Below, piece after piece: positions 61,560-64,000 of a DNA stretch of 64,000 bases; positions within the stretch are counted from its first letter, which is position 1, and every line of letters starts with the position of its first letter. Source of the DNA: Palaemon carinicauda (Eukaryota > Arthropoda > Malacostraca > Decapoda > Palaemonidae); assembly GCF_036898095.1 (NCBI RefSeq), contig NC_090744.1, positions 13,504,644-13,568,643 of the forward strand, in the 5' to 3' direction. A model generated the notes under the pieces. That model did not search any database and was not told the DNA's origin. It was given only the letters and a program-made list of their open reading frames with translations. The translations under genes were made by a program, and so were the position numbers.

Positions 61560-61733
61560 TAATTTTGTAAGTCCTGTAGGGCACAGGATTCCCCCGCCTG
61601 ATAGGATCAGGAAAGCGGCCCTTCGTGTAAGTAATTAAGTAAGCAAACAAGCAAATAAGTAAATAAGCTAGCAAATAAGCAAGTAAGAAAGAAATTAAGC
61701 AAGCAAGCAAGGAAGTAAATAACTAAGTAAAGT
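61560..61733. repeat. Degenerate (AAGY/AAAT)n tract with possible element end
   Basis: From about 61,631 the sequence is a decayed tetranucleotide repeat (gtaagcaaacaagcaaataa and similar). The GC-rich segment just before it (ttcccccgcctgataggatc, gaaagcggcccttc) may be the 3' end of another retroelement with this repeat as its tail; only one copy lies in the window. Confidence 0.5.
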
Positions 61734-61787
61734 ATCCTTTTCTTAACTGTTTGGGTCATTTAATAATTAATCTATTAACCCCTTCCA

Positions 61788-61788
<1 letters not shown>

Positions 61789-61833
<45 letters not shown>

Positions 61834-62220
61834 TGCTAAGCTACAGCCCTACTTAGAAAAGCAAGAGGATATAAGCCCAAGGGGTCCAACAGGGGAAAAT
61901 AGCCCAGTGAAGAAAAGAAATAAGGAAATAAATGACATAAGAAGTAATGAATAATTGAAATAAAACATTTTAAAAACATTAACAACAATAAAAGATAATT
62001 CATATTGAAACTATAAAAAGACTTATGCCAGCCTGTTCGATATGAAAATATTTGCTGCAAGTTTGAACCTTTTGAAAGTTTTCTGATTCAACTACCCGAT
62101 TAGGAAGATCATTCCACAACTTGGTCTCAACTTAAGGTAGTCTGGTGCAAAGAGCAACGGACCAAAGAGATTCTTGCACTTTTTGAAACGCTTGACTGAT
62201 TCTTGGTTCAGCCAACGGGT
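61789..62220 (-). mobile_element. Retroelement subfamily B, longest copy, with LINE ORF2 C-terminal relic
   Basis: (ATT)n 61,789-61,832, the shared 3' region, then a coding relic on the minus strand at about 62,125-62,027. It reads TKLWNDLPNRVVESENF, and after a 1-base shift FKLAANIFISNRLA. 'LWNDLPxxVVxSxxxxxFK' is the usual C-terminal signature of reverse-transcriptase ORF2 in CR1/Jockey-like non-LTR elements. Further upstream to about 62,212 the frame is broken, including an in-frame stop just before the motif. This fixes the orientation of the whole (ATT)n-tailed family: the ATT run is the 3' tail. Confidence 0.65.
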
Positions 62221-62348
62221 TTTTTTTATTTGTATAGATACACCAACTACCGTAAGTTCCTCTATTCTTGATAAATGACAATTATTAAAAATGTCATTAG
62301 TTGTTCATTGATTACTCTAATTGAGTGACTAACCAACTAACCATGTAC

Positions 62349-62351
<3 letters not shown>

Positions 62352-62411
<60 letters not shown>
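62352..62411. repeat. (AG)n microsatellite
   Basis: About 60 bp AG run. Its right flank (62,412-62,520) is a diverged copy of the right flank of the AG run at 62,751. Confidence 0.95.
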
Positions 62412-62414
<3 letters not shown>

Positions 62415-62522
62415 TGGTTAGTGGTTGTTACACGTAGACTTAACTCGGTATAAACTGGATAAGTCTTTTTAATGATATTCCAATACATAATGCAGATTTC
62501 TAATCTAGCCCAGACTATCAAA

Positions 62523-62812
<290 letters not shown>

Positions 62813-62816
<4 letters not shown>

Positions 62817-62948
62817 CACATGTCAAGTCAACTCGAGAAGTACTCTGCAAATCTTTTAGATACGTTCATTTACGAAATACATTATGCAAATTTCTAATCT
62901 ATCCAAGCATCTCTAAACCAAATATGAACTTCTTAAAAGTTACGATGG
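62813..62948. repeat. Diverged flank duplicate of 62,412-62,520
   Basis: Shared words: aatacattatgcaaatttct here and aatacataatgcagatttct at 62,482, then aatctatcca here and aatctagccc there. Together with the AG runs this indicates an old tandem duplication of about 400 bp. Confidence 0.7.
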
Positions 62949-63222
62949 ATGTATAGCAAAGGAAGATATGACCTATGCACGGAAGGGTCTCGCGTCCCCT
63001 TGTCAGCTCATGTCTTAAGTACGAAGGATATAATAACAGGTCCCCTACCCTCAAACGACCCACATAGACTGTTCGAAATGTGTGAATCATGCAATAGGAG
63101 GAAGAACGTTCAGTTATGCTGCACCGAGACTCTTCAACGACCTTCCACTTGATGTCAAGAATAGTAAAATTGTGGCAGCTTTCAAGAAAAACCTGAACTT
63201 ATTTTTTTATAAAGTGTTATAA
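62949..63222 (+). pseudogene. LINE ORF2 (reverse transcriptase) C-terminal end
   Basis: The frame 63,037-63,222 ends with RTFSYAAPRLFNDLPLDVK then NSKIVAAFKKNLNLFFYKVL and a TAA stop at 63,220. The motif 'R(T/S)FSYAAPRLxNxLPxxxxxSxxxxxFKxxL' is the conserved C-terminus of CR1/L2-like non-LTR retrotransposon ORF2 proteins (recognised from memory). The upstream part in another frame (62,949-63,100, ending DPHRLFEMCESCNRR) probably joins it through a 1-base shift in the run near 63,097-63,103. No polymerase core is present, so this is a 5'-truncated copy. Confidence 0.7.
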
Positions 63223-63427
63223 TAGTGACCTGAAAACTATTAAGCCTGAATACAAATAATAGAGAAATAACTGGCAATGATGCAGAGCAAAATATAAACT
63301 GGAAAGAAATTATTTTCACACACCAAGGCCCGCTTGAACAGACTCTTAGTGTCTGATGGAGGACGAGAAATAAACCCTTAAAAGTAAAAAGTAAAAAGTA
63401 AAAAGTAAAAAGTAAAAGGTAAAAGTA
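63223..63427 (+). mobile_element. LINE 3' UTR with (AAAGT)n tail
   Basis: About 155 bp after the ORF2 stop, then (AAAGT)n at 63,379-63,427, six or seven units with one aaaggt variant. Pentanucleotide tails of this kind mark the 3' ends of CR1/L2-type elements. With the preceding feature this gives an insertion of at least about 400 bp. Confidence 0.7.
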
Positions 63428-63729
63428 CCACCAGATGATCAAACCAATTGCAGTGACATCTGAAGTCAAAATATTAACTTAAAATAAAATTCGACACCGA
63501 GTCGATTTTCAAATCACATTGAATCAAAAGACACTGATTATAACATCAGTGTTGTTCCCAGTTTATCTCCATTGAATAAGACCAAAGGCGAATCCTGGAT
63601 TATAAAGAATAATTCATTATTCAAACAATTAAAAATCAAATAAACTTAACTTTTACACCAAGTTTAGCTAATGAGAAATACCAAGGGGTCGTCACTTCTG
63701 TCTCTTTTCCAAAACTATACAGAAATAAC
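63428..63729. other. No gene seen
   Basis: 300 bp of AT-rich sequence between the LINE tail and the palindrome; no open frame or motif recognised. Confidence 0.55.
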
Positions 63730-63769
63730 TTTGGACAACCGCTGACCAATTGGTCAGCGGTTGTCCAAA
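63730..63769. repeat. 40-bp perfect palindrome (inverted repeat)
   Basis: Perfectly self-complementary around AATT at 63,748-63,751: the left arm tttggacaaccgctgaccaa is the reverse complement of the right arm. After one mismatch (63,729/63,770), six more pairs match (aaataa with ttattt), so the inverted repeat reaches almost 60 bp. With no loop it could form a cruciform or a long RNA hairpin. It could be a short MITE core or a regulatory palindrome. Confidence 0.95.
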
Positions 63770-63836
63770 CTTATTTTTGTATTGACCTCCACTGGACAAG
63801 TCCACTCATCATTCTCAGTGAAGTGAAGCGTCATAG

Positions 63837-63920
63837 TGACGTCATAACACTTATTAATTACATCACTGTGACGTCATAATCACGACACTGTGACGTCATA
63901 ATCACGACACTGTGACGTCA
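63837..63920. promoter_or_regulatory. Cluster of four CRE motifs (TGACGTCA)
   Basis: Exact 8-bp palindromic CRE cores at 63,837, 63,869, 63,891 and 63,913. The last three lie in a 22-bp tandem unit (cactgtgacgtcataatcac), so they are on the same DNA face roughly every two helical turns. CREB/ATF-family bZIP proteins bind this core. Whether it is a real enhancer or promoter depends on what lies to the right of the window; a small tandem repeat that contains the core by chance is the alternative. Confidence 0.6.
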
Positions 63921-64000
63921 TAATCACGACTCTACAGAAGTAAGGCACACTGAGACAATGATAAGTCCAGAGTTATTTTTCAGGATTGAATACTGAAACT

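Overview
This is a eukaryotic, repeat-dominated window with no intact conventional protein-coding gene that I can support. I see no operons, tRNA, rRNA or CRISPR. The best guess at source is a decapod crustacean, probably a shrimp-like caridean. That rests on the very high density of (ATT)n, (AG)n and (AT)n microsatellites and on retroelement tails that I recognise from decapod genomic sequence. It is familiarity, not a search result.

Layout. (1) Positions 1 to about 45,010 are one uninterrupted tandem satellite with a 92-bp monomer, roughly 490 copies. The window's left edge lies inside the array. The array has two unrelated higher-order organisations. The left half repeats a block of about 6 to 7.5 kb four times, marked by a recurring variant at 3,132, 9,891, 15,747 and 23,248. 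The right half has three near-identical 3,296-bp units (about 33.9-43.7 kb), each 36 monomers including one with a 16-bp deletion. Between them, around 26.2-31.5 kb, runs of adjacent monomers share private variants, which indicates recent local amplification. (2) About 45.0-52.0 kb is AT-rich non-coding DNA made of two diverged copies of one ancestral segment (about 45.1-47.6 and 48.1-52.0 kb), each carrying an (AG)n tract and split by insertions of an (ATT)n-tailed retroelement. (3) About 52-64 kb is a mosaic of decayed elements and simple repeats. It holds more copies of the (ATT)n-tailed family and a fragment of a LINE endonuclease (52.94 kb). It also holds a MULE-type transposase fragment cut by another retroelement (56.2-56.7 kb), a 30-bp minisatellite of 12 units (60.55 kb) and the 3' end of a LINE with an (AAAGT)n tail (63.0-63.4 kb). 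At the right edge are a 40-bp perfect palindrome and four full CRE motifs (63.7-63.9 kb), which could belong to a promoter continuing beyond the window.

The pieces do not form a working gene system. What ties them together is turnover: satellite expansion on the left, then retroelement insertion, segmental duplication and microsatellite growth on the right. The most notable observations are the two-tier higher-order structure of the 92-bp satellite, its roughly 150 CACGTG E-boxes, the two retroelement subfamilies that share one 3' end and (ATT)n tail, and the CRE cluster.
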